A DNA stretch of 64,000 nt from Chelonoidis abingdonii. Its lineage: Eukaryota > Chordata > Testudines > Testudinidae. The notes below the pieces were generated by a model that saw nothing but the letters and a program-made list of their open reading frames with translations, was not told the DNA's origin and searched no databases. The position numbers were made by a program, and so were the translations under genes. The stretch is taken from NCBI RefSeq assembly GCF_003597395.2, contig NC_133771.1, positions 61,152,814-61,216,813 of the forward strand, written 5' to 3'. Of the stretch, positions 1-12,325 are shown one piece after another (position 1 is the first letter of the stretch; each line of letters begins with the position of its first letter).

Positions 1-263
1 AAAAACAATATAAAAACCTATATTGTCTTATACCTGTACTTACAACTGGGAAACAGAAGATTTTAAAGCCTGGAGATAGAGAGATCATTCTCAGAGCCGA
101 GAGAGCAACAGAGCCACAGACAAAGGACACGCACCCAAAAATTCCCTCCCTGAGCTTTTAAAAATCCGGTTTCCTGATTGGTCCTCTGGTCAGGTGTTTG
201 GTTCCCTTTGTTAACCCTTTACAGGTAAAAGAGACATTAACCCTTATCTATCTGTTTATGACG
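1..263 (-). repeat. Partial gypsy-type LTR cut by the window edge
   Basis: The right end carries the block found at the same edge of four other LTR copies in this window: the 'ggtcctctggtcagg' motif, then 'ttaaccctttacagg', then a terminal 'ctgtttatgac'. In other copies that end is TTTATGACA; here it reads TGACG. Orientation is minus because in a sister copy (44297/44298) the polypurine tract abuts this edge. The left part diverges from the 30.5- and 43.4-kb copies, so it is a separate subfamily. The other LTR end lies outside the window, so a duplication cannot be checked. Confidence 0.7.
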
Positions 264-1382
264 GGGGGAAACCTGGCCCCAACCCATAATACTCTGAGTA
301 ATCCAGTTAACCACTTTGATGACCACTTTACTATAGACCCCCTCTCCATTTCTGCAGGAAGGTCCAGGAATCAAGCCCTTCCTAGCAGGTTATTTGTTTA
401 TATGCTATATATAACTTGATTCACGTGAGTAGCCAGCCCAAAGGCAATGGCAGAGCAGTTGAGCTTGACTGTCTTCCTTATGAAGTAATCTAAAGCTCAT
501 AAATAAGGTCTTTCTGAGGAGGAGGTTTCATTTGTTTAAGCAGAGAAGGCCTGTTGGTAGCATGGAGAACTGGAATTAAGACCAGTAGACACAGATGAGT
601 ATAAACTCAAACTGTGGATCCAAACTTTGTGGAAATTGGGATACAGTTCAGGCCTATCTTTATCCTTAATGAAGACTGCAGAAGACAGATTAAAAAATCC
701 AAATATCACTTGCTGCAGTAATACAACAGATGGAACTTGTGCTTGTGTCAGTATGATATTGGGTGAGGCAATGATGAATGTCATAAAACACATGTAAGTG
801 ATCAATAGGTAAACGATGTCTTTCAGCAGTCCGAACTCATGTGACAGGAACTGTCTCTTGAGAAAGATACTCCACTACATCAGGAATATTGGAAAGTAAT
901 TTGAGTGTTGTTTTTGTATTCACAGCTGCATGTTAACAAATAGTGGGTCTGACTCTCCATTCACATACACTGGTGTAAATTAGAAAGCAGCTGGTTGAGG
1001 TCCATGGAGGCACACTCGTGTGAAGCAGATGTTACCGGATTACTGAGCCTCATAAGTGCAATTTGCAAAACACCACAATGCATAAATATTATGGGCAGAT
1101 TTTTGTGGAACATATGTGGCAGAACATTCTGTTGATTATAGAGGTTAGAGATTCTGGTGAGTGGGACGGAACATTTTAGCAAACAAGTTAACATTACATA
1201 AAACAAAACATTGCAGTGTCTTAACTGAGGCGGGACTATACAGAATTCTGATCAAATACAACAGCAAAGACTAAGATTGTGTAGGGGATTGTGCTATTTA
1301 TTATCCTCTCCCCTACTCCTTGCATATAGGATGCATGCAGCACCCACTCACAATCTGGCCATGGGTCTGAACAAAAGGATTG
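264..1382. other. Unassigned sequence
   Basis: No recognisable coding domain or repeat boundary was seen. Short open frames on both strands lack motifs and overlap one another. Confidence 0.5.
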
Positions 1383-1387
1383 GAGCT

Positions 1388-2466
1388 TGTGATGATGCTG
1401 CCCGTTGGAGCCAGCTGAGGTCACTTAATCAGGGTGAACTGCAAACAGAACGGGGCAAACAAACCCCAAATGCTGGTGGATATTCCAATACTTAGATTTA
1501 CCAAGCCAGCACAAAACAGCTTCTACAGTACCTCACTGGTTACTTGGAAGTTTAAACAATGCAGTACCCTTAAAGTGCCCAGCCTCAGGCCTTCATCCAG
1601 ACACACATGTTGGATATCGGATATGATGATGATTACTAAAAATCTTATCTTATTATATAAAAGAAAAGGTTCTTCCAATCCCAAAGGATCAGCCACACAC
1701 CCAGGTCCAATTATAACTTATATTTTACCCAAAATACATGTGTATAGCTAATTCTTATAAACTAAGCTAAAATTTATTTTAAAAGACTGTTGGTTAAAAG
1801 ATCATTATACATTCAGACTTGAATTAAATCCTCAAGGTTTAGATACATAGCAGAGATGAGCTTGTAGTTGCCAAAAGTCCTTTTAAATATAGTCCATAGG
1901 TTATAGTCCAATGTCCATATTCAGGGTGACTCCAGTTAGTGACTGGGGATCTCAATCCTTATGGGTAAGGTTTTTCCCTCTTGAAGCCCAAAGCCGATCT
2001 GAGATGAAGAAGGATCGTGTCCCGGGTTTTTATACAGTTCCTGCAGCCTTTTGGCCTGAGAAAACAATAGGCTTAACTTTCCTTCTCCTAAACATCATGG
2101 CTTAGTACATGATAGTGAATCAGTTAAACAGTTCAGATACAGGTTACCACAATCTTCAAAGAGCCATATAGACAATAATACTATTTCACTTGTGTCTTCT
2201 TAAACATTAATACTTCTTTTTTGATCTTTGAACTAAAGCTATAGCAATAGACAAGACTTGTTTGCTTACATCACAAGACCTGAGCAAACAGTTACCCTTC
2301 TATCTCAAACAACTGCAGACTTGCATTTCAAAACTCTATTCACTTATATATCTTCCTGACCAGGCTGTAAAGTTCAGCCATGGGTCAGGTCAGACTGTGA
2401 GTTAATTAACTCTTTCTGGCTCTGTTACCTTTCAACGAGATATTATATTACATTCATAACATCACA
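1388..2466 (-). mobile_element. Solo LTR of an endogenous-retrovirus-type element
   Basis: The 1079-bp unit begins TGTGATGATG and ends CATAACATCACA on +, so both ends are TG...CA with a short inverted repeat (TGTGATG/CATCACA). Perfect 5-bp duplications GAGCT flank it at 1383-1387 and 2467-2471. On the minus strand a TATA-like TATAAAAAC lies near 2034 and an AATAAA polyadenylation signal near 1778, in the order expected for a minus-strand LTR (promoter, then poly(A) signal). No internal retroviral sequence remains, so this is a solo LTR left by recombination between two LTRs. The intact duplications and ends support a fairly recent origin. Confidence 0.85.
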
Positions 2467-2471
2467 GAGCT

Positions 2472-3757
2472 CTTGTTGGTTCTCTTAGATCAGTGGTTTC
2501 AAGAAGTGTAAATTTCATAATCAATGTTACAGAAGATTTCCCCCTTAAAACGGAATTAAAATAAAGTCCTAGTCCCAAAAGCTGAAAATCAACACAATCA
2601 AGCCACTGAGCTCAAAAGTTAAGCATCTGCTGCAAGGTGGATAAATATACATTTGATGTGATAAAGATTATTTTCTAGCAATCAGTGGGACTAAAACAAA
2701 CAGTTTCAGTTAGACACTGATAGCAACCAGGATCATCTTTCTTCTTTGTCTTCTTTGTCTTCCTCCTGGCAGGCCTTAGTTTCATGAGCTTTCTGGAAAT
2801 CAGAGACATGAGCGCAGAAGACAGACTATAAATGTAAGGCTCTGATTACACAGCAGGCGAAATGTATTTTAACTGTCAGCTTTAGCATTTCCAACAGGTC
2901 ACGTCATCCAATCTAAATAATATGTTGTGATATAAAGCAGCTTTTGTAAAATCATCTTGCAGTGTGATTGCAAACATGCCCTTGTTTATAATATGTTGAA
3001 AGGCAACACTTTCCACGATGTGTACAGGGGCCCCAGGGATATTTTTAACAATGTGGAAGTCACTTATACAAAGATTTTTGACAAGTATCTCTAGGTTTTT
3101 CAGCTTGAACTACTTGTCCCTTGTGGCATGAACAAGATGTAGGACTAAAACCTCCTATGTCTGTCCTTCATATTGTCCTTATTTCTGCCAAACATAGGGT
3201 CAAGTTAGCAAAGCTCGTTTTGTAAAGGTTCAGGTAGCTATGCCAAGTTCAGATATTTATACTCCTTGGAGCTATACATGAGATCATTGAGCTAACATTT
3301 AAATTACCTATCGCAGATGGATGTAGTTTCTCTAAAAGTAAATTACTGAAATTGAAACAGAATACATAACAGACCAGCTCTGATATATAGAGCATATAGT
3401 TAGTGCTTTATAGGTATAGCTGACCTGGGCTGATGGGAACTGAGGGCACTCAGTACTTCTCTGCAAACACTCAGCACATTGTGGGACAGGGCCTCAAATC
3501 ATCATCATCATTTTTAAAAAAGTTGGAATGGTGAAGATTATTTGGCTACATGTAAATGAATTTTGGAATTTACTGTTTAGGTCTGAAATATAAACACAAG
3601 AAATTGAATTTTCTGTCACCGTCTAGGAACTTACATGGTTCCCATTATCTTCAGGTCTAGATCCACAATGTGGACATAGATTCAATGTTGAAACACCTAA
3701 CATTTAGGTATCTTTCCACCTAGCGGAATCCACAGCCCCAAGTTAGACACACAGTCT
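2472..3757. other. Unassigned sequence
   Basis: AT-rich, with no recognised repeat, domain or RNA gene. A short ATC run lies near 3500. Confidence 0.5.
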
Positions 3758-3765
3758 CCCTATAC

Positions 3766-4062
3766 CATGGATCGGCAACTTTTGGCATGCAGCATCAGGG
3801 AAATGTGCTAGCAGGTTCAGCTGATCACAGCTCCCACTGGCTGCAGGTCACCGTTCCCAACCAATGGAGGCTGTCGGAAGTGGCACAGGCTGAGGGATGT
3901 TCTGGCCAATGCTTCCTGCAGCCCCCATTGGCCTGGAACGGTAAACCAGGGCCAGTGGGAGCTGCGATTGACCAAACCTGCAGATGCTTCAGGTAAACAA
4001 ACTGTCCTGGCCTGCCAGCAGATTTCCCTGACGGGCCGCATGCCAAAGGTTGCCAATCCCTG
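3766..4062. mobile_element. Non-autonomous hAT-like element
   Basis: The ends form an inverted repeat: 'atcggcaacttttggcatgc' near the left end pairs with 'gcatgccaaaggttgccaat' near the right, and the right end is CCCTG, the complement of the hAT-type CAGGG terminus. Flanking 8-bp sequences CCCTATAC (3758-3765) and CCTTATAT (4063-4070) match at 6 of 8 positions, the duplication length expected for hAT. Open frames on both strands across it are by-products of its sequence and not genes. Confidence 0.7.
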
Positions 4063-4323
4063 CCTTATATAGTACATGTGGATTCACAAAAGTTAGCAAG
4101 CTCAGTGGGCAGCTACCTAAGCTAACTACTAGAAAATGCTAAGGAGAGGGCAGTGGCCTAAGACCTGCCCCTCAAAGGGAGTTAGGCATCTAAATCCAGG
4201 CTGGAGGGAGGCCCCTCCCTACACTTAGAATTCACAACTGTGAACCCTATCCTGGAGTTGGGTGAGCACTTTCTCACACAAAACCCAAGGAGGAGGCAGT
4301 AGATTACCTAATTGCCCATAGCA

Positions 4324-4525
4324 CAGGGGTTCCCAAACTTGGTTTGCAGCATGTTCAGGGTAAGCCCCTGGAGGGCTGCAAGATGCTTTGTTTACCTGAA
4401 CATCTGCAGGTATGGATGCTCACAGCTCCCAGTGGCCACGGTTCGCTGTTCCTGGCCACTGCACCACTTCCCCCAGCTCCCTGCTGGCTAGGAACGGTGA
4501 ACTGCAGCCACTGTGGCGGAAATCT
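4324..4525. mobile_element. Truncated hAT-like element
   Basis: It starts CAGGGGTTCCCAAACTTGG after CCATAGCA and resembles the neighbouring hAT unit in its internal 'cagctcccagtggccacggttcgctgttcc' region. No matching right terminus is seen; the sequence passes into a PLE-like fragment at about 4540. It is probably truncated. Confidence 0.5.
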
Positions 4526-4544
4526 CTGAGGGATTTTAAGCCTG

Positions 4545-4680
4545 TCCAGAGAATGAAAATATGATTGATGTATGCTCAAAAGCTTGTTTCTCACCAGAGA
4601 AGTTGGTCTAATAAAAGATATTACATCCCCCACCTTCTCTCTCTAATATCCCAGGACTGACTAAAACAACATGCTACACA
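4545..4680 (+). repeat. Penelope-type 3' fragment
   Basis: It matches the repeat seen at 26.5, 34.8 and 41.6 kb: an 'aaaagcttg...ctcacca' segment, then 'gaagttggtctaataaaagatatta', then 'ctctctaatatccca'. The catalytic-core motifs seen in better copies are lost here. PLE assignment is by resemblance. Confidence 0.5.
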
Positions 4681-5768
4681 TGATATAAAGATAGTGAATC
4701 AGAAGGTATTATGATCAACAGTCAATCGTCTAAAATGTGTAGAAAGATTTAAATGCTTCTGTCAAAAAAGGTACCAGCATGTTTCATTTTTGTTTAATAT
4801 AGTATAGACCACAAACATTCTAATCTGAATTTAATTGTAATCATGGAACCATATTTTCTAGCCTGGCACAAACTGTCCATCTTTTAAAATGAGCTGATGT
4901 TCTATCTAGCCAAAAATCATCAGACCATTTAAGCCTCCCAAGTTTCTTCACTTTAATTTAACTATTTTAATTTTAGTCATTTCTATTGCTTTCATCAACA
5001 TTTAATGTCCAGTTTTATAGCTCTGTTTTGCCTTTGTGTTGTGGTTAGATTGTAAACACATTAGGCCTGGACCATATGGTCCTTTATGTGTTTATACACT
5101 GCTGAGCATCTCAGGTAGGGTTCTTTCCTCATGCTTTGCTGGTAGTAGCAAATGCAAACAGCAACTACCAAAGTGTGTGCAGAGCAAGGGCTGCATAGCA
5201 ACCAGGCCAGCTTAGAGGATGGAGAGAGGGCTCCTGGTTTTATAACCTAATCTTATACCCTGGACCTAACATTCTGCATATCAAGATTGAAGTTTTGCCC
5301 AAACAAGGAGTTGTGTATGATTTAGGTGTTTTCCTCAAAGCACTTTATATGAGAGAAAGATATACAGTCCCCAAGACCACATGTGTCCTACCCTAGGAAG
5401 GTATGTTTTGACAATCATTTGAGATTGTAATAAAACAATCAGGATATCTGCAAGTAATTCGAGATCAGGTAGGAAGCCTACATATGGTTGCTACAGTTAC
5501 CTGTTGGTACTCATAGATGACAAGCCTGTTATTATTACTGTGGCCATTTTCTTTGAAGCGTGTGTGTGTTCATATATATATGAATCAGAGACATTACCCA
5601 GATGGACTAGTTATTAAATGAAAGCTTGGAACAGCTCGTTTTTTTTCCCTTGCATTCCTTTTTGTGCTATGTACAGGCAGATAATGAACTGTGGAGAAAA
5701 AAGAAAGTTGCTTTAATAGCTTTGAAAATAAGAATCTTTCACTTGTGCCCATAATTGCTGAGCCCAAA
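4681..5768. other. Unassigned sequence
   Basis: No domain or clear repeat boundary. A segment near 5046-5110 resembles the 3' end of an old LINE/SINE, as at 14.66 kb, but is too short to call. Confidence 0.4.
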
Positions 5769-6043
5769 GGAGTACGTCTACACTGCAATAGAACCTGCAC
5801 CTGGCTCGAGCTCACAGGGCTTGGGCTATGGGGCCAAAAATCTCACTGTAGACATTTGGGATCAGGCTGGATCCTGGGCTTTGGGACTCTTCCTGCCCCC
5901 CTTGCAGAGTTCCAGAGCCTGGGCTCCAACCTGAGCCTGTATCATTACTCTGTAGTTTTATAGTCCTGCATATTGAGCCCTGTAAGCCCAAATCTGCTGA
6001 CCCTAGCCAGCTACGGGTGTTTTATTGCAGTGTAGACATATGC
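5769..6043. mobile_element. MITE with about 20-bp terminal inverted repeats
   Basis: The left end 'gtacgtctacactgcaata' is matched in inverse orientation by 'ttattgcagtgtagacatat' at the right end. Internal sub-repeats ('tgtagacattt', 'gagcctgggctcc') suggest a foldback layout. About 275 bp without coding capacity is typical of a MITE. The superfamily is not decided because no clean duplication is visible. Confidence 0.7.
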
Positions 6044-8700
6044 AAAGATGCATAAAAGTTTGGATAGTGTTGGTTCCAAATAACAGTTAAAATTGTGTTG
6101 ATTTAACACCAGACATAGCAAAATAAACGGACCTTACTACTCTTTGCACCAGATTATGGGCAACAGACTACTTGAGACAGTGAAGTGCTGACATTTTAAT
6201 AAAGAGATCCCACAAAATTTTCTCCTTTAGCTTCTGAAAGACATCCTATACCAGCAGTGTGTGTGTGGTCATGCAGAGGAAGGGAGTGGAACTTGGGATT
6301 CTGTTTGTTTTCCCATTTAAACCAAATACTTTTTTATAATCCTAATGAAGGAGGGAGACAGCACCATTTGGCAAGCACACATAATGCTTAAGTGAATTTT
6401 CCTGGAAACACTTATACTCTGTTTCTGAAAAGTATACTTGGTATATTGATAGTATGGCACTGCGTTCAACATCTAAGATTTACAATGAGTAGGGTATGAG
6501 GATGAGGAACTGCAAGGAAGTTTGGGGGTATCCTCCCTGTTTTTTAAAACTACCTTGGTACAGTCTGGGGCTTTTCAAAGGCAAAAACTACACTAAACTA
6601 AAAGACATAGTTTTGTGAGCCCCAGGGATAAATTATTGCTGAGAGAAATGATTTAGCAACATCTGTCCTTTAGTTTCAATTGCCACTATATTAGTCCCTG
6701 ATCGTGCTTTTCTGATAGACATTATGGTAAGACTCATGCAGTCTCATTTGCCATCCAAAGCAGGGAAATCATCCCATCTCTCCTTTATTTTTGTGTCAGA
6801 ATTTTAATAATGCCTTCTATAAGCACCCATTGCCTCATTAAATTTAAGGAATATTTTACAATGTGACATTTGTTCTGGCTCTTCCAGGCTGTTTTGAAAT
6901 GCTGGTTAGAAGGTTTCCATTACAACAGCCAAGCGTATGCCTGAGTTGTAAGACTAAATTTTTAGTCAGTTATCTAACAGCATTATAATGACATTAATAA
7001 AAATGACCTGACGCAATATGATCAATGTGGTTATCCATTATGCAGCACTTGTTCCATAAATGTGGCTTTGCAAATGTGCTTGTTATGATCACTTACACAG
7101 ACAGTTAGGTCTCTTAATAGAAATATGTTGCCATTTTCAAAAATGACTTCATGTTAACAAAAATTCAGGCTTCTTTGCTTTCACCAACTTTAGAAAATAG
7201 AGATTTCAGATATATATTACAGGCTTCATTTAACAGCCTGATAGACAGCAAGTAAATATTTTAATGTTATAAAATGGAAACTGAATGGCAATAAAATATA
7301 GAGGTAACATATACTGTTTATCTTGTTTCAGTCTCCCTTACAAAGCCAACCATTCATCACATCACTACTGGAAGGTGCTCAGATTCTATGATGATGAGAA
7401 TGGTATGAGAACCTATATAGAACAGAACTGTATTATGAGTCATATTTCATGGAAAATATCACAGTTACAGTGCTGATTAATTGTACCTGTAATTCCTTAA
7501 GATTTCAGTTAAACTAATGCACTGTATCAATTGTCAGATATATTTAAAAATGAAAATGCTTTCAATTTTTAAAAAATATCATTTTCTTAGTGATTATATT
7601 GGACTTTTGTGTCATAGATTTGAGATGTTCTTTTTGATAAATGTATAATAGAAAGAGTATTGTGCTAGGCGTCCTTCTAATAAAAAAGAGTGTTGTGCTA
7701 GAATGAGAATGTAACGGATCATATTGATTCTAGATACATTTTACTTTTTCCCTGAGTAATTGCTTTTGGTCATGCTCAAAATATATTTCCTGAAGACCTC
7801 TAGCCAAATTGTAATTTCAGCAAGTAGAGTGAACACTTCCTTTGCAGTAGCATAGTATTTGAGTGCAGTATTTAAATAAAGTGCCCTATTTTAGGTATAT
7901 TTGGGAAGCCAAGCACAACTGTATTTGAGAGGAAGATTTTGAAAGGCACAAAGGTGAAAATCAGCATGAGCTGGTCGTCCACAGGAAGTGCTCCTGCCAC
8001 ACAGGATTGGGAACAATGTTTCCAACAATTCAGTCACCACCATAGCAGTTTCCAAATGGTGGGAAATACATTGACAGTCATTAAAGAAATAAGTTGGTCA
8101 AGGTCAAAATGGCAGGTTGGCTAGAATGGAATTCTGACATATTTTACAGGAAATGAAAGAATCACCTCGATGCAGCCAATTTTGTCAAACTTCAGTTGTC
8201 TTTTTGGACCTGAAGGTTCCATTCACTCACACCCTTGATTTACGTGGGGATTTATCCCACCAGTCTCATCCCTTCCATCTTCTACCCATATGCCCCAAGC
8301 AAAGGATCACCTTGTATTTTCACACCATTTGCACATGATCCAGGAGTGACTATTTGACTCTTCTCCATGTTCTTTGTTTTACAGCGGTGCTTCTCAGGCT
8401 ATTTTCTTTAGGGACATAAAACAGCATGGAAATCACAGTAACTGGAACAGTAGAAAGGGAGAGGATCCACAATCAAACTGAAAAGAATTTCTGTACCATA
8501 GATAAATATATATTGTGAAGTAGAAATTTCACTTGAAAACATTTTGTTTAATATTTCCTATTGTTGGAAATATCAAAAGCAGGGATCACATAGTTAATGG
8601 TTCTGGTCAGGCCAAGATAATACTTATGCTAAGTTCATCATTGCTTGACGTGAGTGTTGCTTGCTAAACTTGTCTTTATGTAGATTTGCTTAAATGATAC
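6044..8700. other. AT-rich unassigned sequence
   Basis: About 2.6 kb with no recognised transposable element and no convincing open frame. In this repeat-dense window that absence is notable; it could be older unique intergenic or intronic sequence. Confidence 0.5.
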
Positions 8701-8706
8701 TTACAG

Positions 8707-9880
8707 CTATGTAGTGTAGTGGGCCGGCGTGGCTCCCCTCCTCCCTGGACAGGGTCGAGCCCCACCGGTGGCCAGAGTGGGCGGAGCTACGGAGCTCTGA
8801 GCCCTCCCCTCAAAGAGTCAGACGGTGACCCGGAACTATAAAAGCCGGCCCTCAGAGCTCAGTCAGGCGCCAGCTACCCAGAGAAGCCGCCGGCGCTACC
8901 TTGGCCCGACTATCCCGAGGAACTCCCGGACCTACCACCCAGCCCCGGTCGCGATGAGCCTATGCTCATGAACTTTTCAGAGGCTGACGTTAGGACTCAG
9001 GTAGTTCCCAAGGGGGAGTACGGAAGCAGCCCGGGGGCAGCCGACCCCAGTCAGGCTGCGGAGTTGTCGGAGCCTATGTCAGTGTGATGCGGTCAGGATC
9101 TCCACTGACTGACCAGCGGAGTGATAGCCATTGTTAGGGCCCCTGGCTGGGACGCAGTGGAGTGGAAGGGCCTGCGTCCCCCCGCCACCCAACTCCTGGT
9201 GGCAGACTCCCCCTCTCCCTGACCTGAGAAGGCCGATCACTGTTCCTGTTGCTCAGCCCTGACCAAAGGCCTGAGCTTACTGACTCAGCATTTGCTTCCC
9301 CGCCCTGACCCAGGGCTGGACCTTAATCTATTACTGGTACTACTCAGTCCTGACCCAGGCCTGAGCTTACTGACTCTGTGTTTGCCGTCTGCCTTGGCAT
9401 AGGGCCCGGTGCCTCGCGGCTGGTACGGCAGCCCTGCCGGAGGGCCTGAGCCCCTTGCCTGCTGGATGGACAAGCACCCAGGGCTGGCGCTTTCATTTAG
9501 GCGACTTAGGCAGTCGCCTAGGACGCCAGCATTATGGGGGAGGAGGTATTTTGCTGGGAGGGCGGCAAGCGGCTCCTGTTGAGCTGCCGCAGTCGTGCCT
9601 GCGGAGGGTCTGCTGGTCTCGCAGCTCTGGTGGACCTGCTGCAGGCATTTCTGCGGACCAGCGGACCCTCCGCGGGAATGCCTGTGGCAGGTCCACCAGA
9701 GTTGCGAGACCCGCCCGCGGGGCAGTGAAATGGCCCAGCGCCTAGGGTGCCAGAAACCCTGGCGCCAGTCCTGCAAGCTCCACAAGGACCGCTGGGCTAG
9801 TTTCCTGGACCAACCGGAGTGGAGTAGGCCGGCGTGGCTCCCCTACTCCCCAGAGAGGGTCGAGCCCCGGCTGCACATGT
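8707..9880 (+). repeat. GC-rich LTR-like block
   Basis: This sharply GC- and CpG-rich block sits in AT-rich flanks. A segment 'ggccggcgtggctcccct' followed by '...agggtcgagcccc' occurs directly repeated near both ends (about 8721-8764 and 9827-9870). A TATA-like 'aactataaaagccgg' lies near 8834, and 'gagcttactgactc' recurs at about 9272 and 9363. These features suggest an LTR or a non-autonomous derivative. The flanks share TTACAG at 8701-8706 and 9881-9886, but terminal bases are not TG...CA at those limits, so exact ends are uncertain. It is interrupted by the hAT element at 9479-9773. Confidence 0.55.
9479..9773. mobile_element. hAT foldback element, copy 1
   Basis: Ends are CAGGGCTGGCGC and GGCGCCAGTCCTG, an inverted repeat with hAT-type CAGGG-like termini. 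The 8-bp flanks CAAGCACC (9471-9478) and CAAGCTCC (9774-9781) match at 7 of 8. The interior is a long imperfect palindrome around 9655, which produces long overlapping open frames on both strands; none encodes a recognisable protein. Related copies lie at 21890-22152 and 41912-42225. Confidence 0.85.
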
Positions 9881-10319
9881 TTACAGTAGGCTAAAGCTGA
9901 TGTTTTGTACTGTTAAAGGACAGAGATAAAAGAAGTTATTCAGTGCAATAAAACACAGAAAAGGTACTGAAAAAAAGCTCCTGTATTGGGAAAAACAGGA
10001 AAGTTCCTTTATAGAGTAACTCAAGTATTCTCGTAAAAAGAGCATTTGTATGCAGAGTTTGTTTTTTAACTGTAACCATTCTTCAAAAGAGGGTAAAAAA
10101 ACTAAGAGAAAAGTATATTTAGCAATCTATGGTCTGGGGACCTGGGGACCTTTGACAGAAAGGTCTTAGCCAAAGAAGAACTTTGGGTCATAGTTCAAAA
10201 GATCTTCAAGAGTAATGTTGTTACTAATAAAAATATAAAAAAGCTTATAAAAAGGGAAGCTGTATGGAATAATTATACTTAATAGTCTTGTGTTTAAGGG
10301 ACATGTTGAGAATGGTTAA
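9881..10319. other. Unassigned leader-like sequence
   Basis: AT-rich sequence between the GC-rich LTR-like block and a decayed gag-like stretch. It could be the untranslated leader of one retroelement if the two belong together, but no primer binding site was recognised. Confidence 0.3.
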
Positions 10320-11770
10320 AAAATCCTCCAGGCAGTTTAAAAACACAGAAAAAGGAGTTAGAGGGGAAGCTTAAAGATGTTGCGGCTCATGGCCAAGTGT
10401 CAGCCACAGTATGAGAGGAACAAGTTAGCAGACAGTTAACTTCTGCTCTTGGTGAAAATCAGGCACTGTGCCATAAGAATAAGGAACTAAAAGCAGCACT
10501 GAGGCAGAATATGAAGCTGTGGGAAGACAGAAAGCATAGTAATATGCTCAATCCTAGACAGTGCAATCAGTCCACAAAGAATTTGAGGATGCAATTAAGG
10601 GACTGTAAGGGCATTATTGCCGGATTAGTCCCATCCACCTGACAAACCTGATTTGTACACCCACACACATTAGGATTACAAAGATGATACATGGCATTAT
10701 CAGGAAACAAGCTCTACCCCCACCACCGCCTAAAAAAGTTGTTTGCTAAAATGATCCCACTTATTACAAAAACCTATGGTTAAAAATAACAAAACAAAAC
10801 AAAACAAAAACCCTGAGCTGGTGCAGAATGACCAGCAGAGCCAATTATTGAACATGTAACCAAAACCACTGTGGTCATCTCAGAGTTAATTGATAAGACA
10901 ATTAGCCTAGGCAAAAGGGAAAAAGAAAATGAAACCTTTTTGCTAAAATGCCAACCACTGATAATATTAATGACCCTAGAGCCCTCAAATAGTTTGCTAA
11001 AAAGGTTGTGTTCTGTCATGAACAGAATAATATAGTGCTGGATTCCATTTACTGCCTGGATCCATGAAAAGAAGGTCTGTTAATTTTGTTTGTGCTAGAA
11101 ACAGAGAAAAAGGTTAAGTAAAATTGAAGTTTGAAAATGTGGACTGTTTAAATGTGTCATTAGCTCACAATTTGCGAGATTAAAGGGGCAACTTCAGGTG
11201 TGTTAGACTTGGTTAAGGGAAGAGAAGGTTCAAGAGCCCAATTGACAAAAGCAAGCCAAATAATTTAAAAATGCTAATTTGGTCTCCCATGATGAATTGC
11301 ATTAAGCACAAGAAGCAATCATGATTGATTACATAAAATGCAGAAGGGAACAGGACGCTTCAAGGAGACAAGTCTGTGCTTTCCATGGACAAATAATGAC
11401 TTTACAGTCTGTGGATATACAGAGCTCTGTCCCTCCTTATCCAGGCTCCCTTAATAATGTTGACTGGTACTACCAAGAATATGATTCCGAATGGGATAGG
11501 CTCTAGTTGCCCTTTGAAAATGAAAATATTGAGGGAAGAGATTAGGACACTGCCCTAGTGGCAGCATACACTAGAAAAGAAAAAAGCATCAATAAAATCA
11601 GCAGTTAAAGGATTGGGGAATAAAGCCCACTCTCTCCAAAATGATTGAGAAGATCTTTTATTATATTCAGGACAAAGTTAGCCCTCATGTATATCTAGCT
11701 CCAACTGACTAAGTTAAGAAACAGATTTGGAGATGGTATCCTACAAACTAGGTGATATTGTATAAAGGAA
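10320..11770 (+). pseudogene. Decayed gag-like retroelement sequence
   Basis: Protein-like text appears in shifting plus-strand frames over 1.4 kb: 'AKMPTTDNINDPRALK' near 10950, then 'YIKCRREQDASRRQ' at about 11327-11370 followed by an acidic 'YYQEYDSEWDRL' end at 11506, and 'EKIFYYIQDKVSPHVYLAP' near 11650-11705. Proline-rich and charged segments suit a structural gag protein of a retrovirus or LTR retrotransposon. Stops and frameshifts are frequent, so this is a remnant. No zinc knuckle, protease or polymerase follows. It lies about 450 bp downstream of the LTR-like block at 8.7-9.9 kb and may be the same element; that is inference. The assignment rests on resemblance only. Confidence 0.4.
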
Positions 11771-12058
11771 ACGAGTCATGTGTTTGTGAGATTTGTTTTA
11801 TTTGCTCAGGTTGTCTGGATGACAGGAAAGAACTATATGGATTACCATCATCTTTCTCCTACTAGCATGTCAAGACTCAGTGACAGACCTGCATGCACGG
11901 TTGCAAGTAGCAAGTATTAAAGAGTTGTGTGAATCACAGATTCTGAGTGCAAATGGAAATTGTCAGGATCAGAAGGAAAGCGAGTATTCCCTTGGAAAGC
12001 AGAAAAGAGGAAATTAGGTGAAACACTAGTTATGATGCTTCATGTGTACAGAAGTTGA

Positions 12059-12325
12059 GATGACAGAACAAGGAGTAATGGTCTCAAGTTGTAGTGGTGG
12101 AGGTTTAGGTTGGATATTAGGAAAAACTTTTTCACTGGGAGGTGGTGAAGCACTGGAATGGGTTACCTAGGGAGGTGGTGGAATCTCCTTCCTTATAGGT
12201 TTTTAAGATCAGGCTTGACAAAGACCTGGCTGGGATGATTTAGTTGTGGATTGGTCCTGCTTTGAGCAGGGGGTTGGACTAGATGACCTCCTGAGGTCAC
12301 TTCCAACCCTGATATTCTATGATTA
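12059..12325 (+). mobile_element. CR1 LINE 3' end
   Basis: It reads 'gagcagggggttggactaga', then 'tgacctcctgaggtc', then 'ccaaccctgatattctatga', the characteristic 3' untranslated end of amniote CR1 elements, ending at an ATTCTATGATT tail. The upstream part 'ctgggaggtggtgaagcactggaatgggtt' is the C-terminal coding/3' junction in this family. It is severely 5' truncated, as is usual for CR1. Confidence 0.9.

Noticed and set aside
9285..9894. Long overlapping open frames on both strands (up to 166 residues)
   Set aside because: They mirror one another across the palindromic hAT element and its GC-rich surroundings; no domain is visible.
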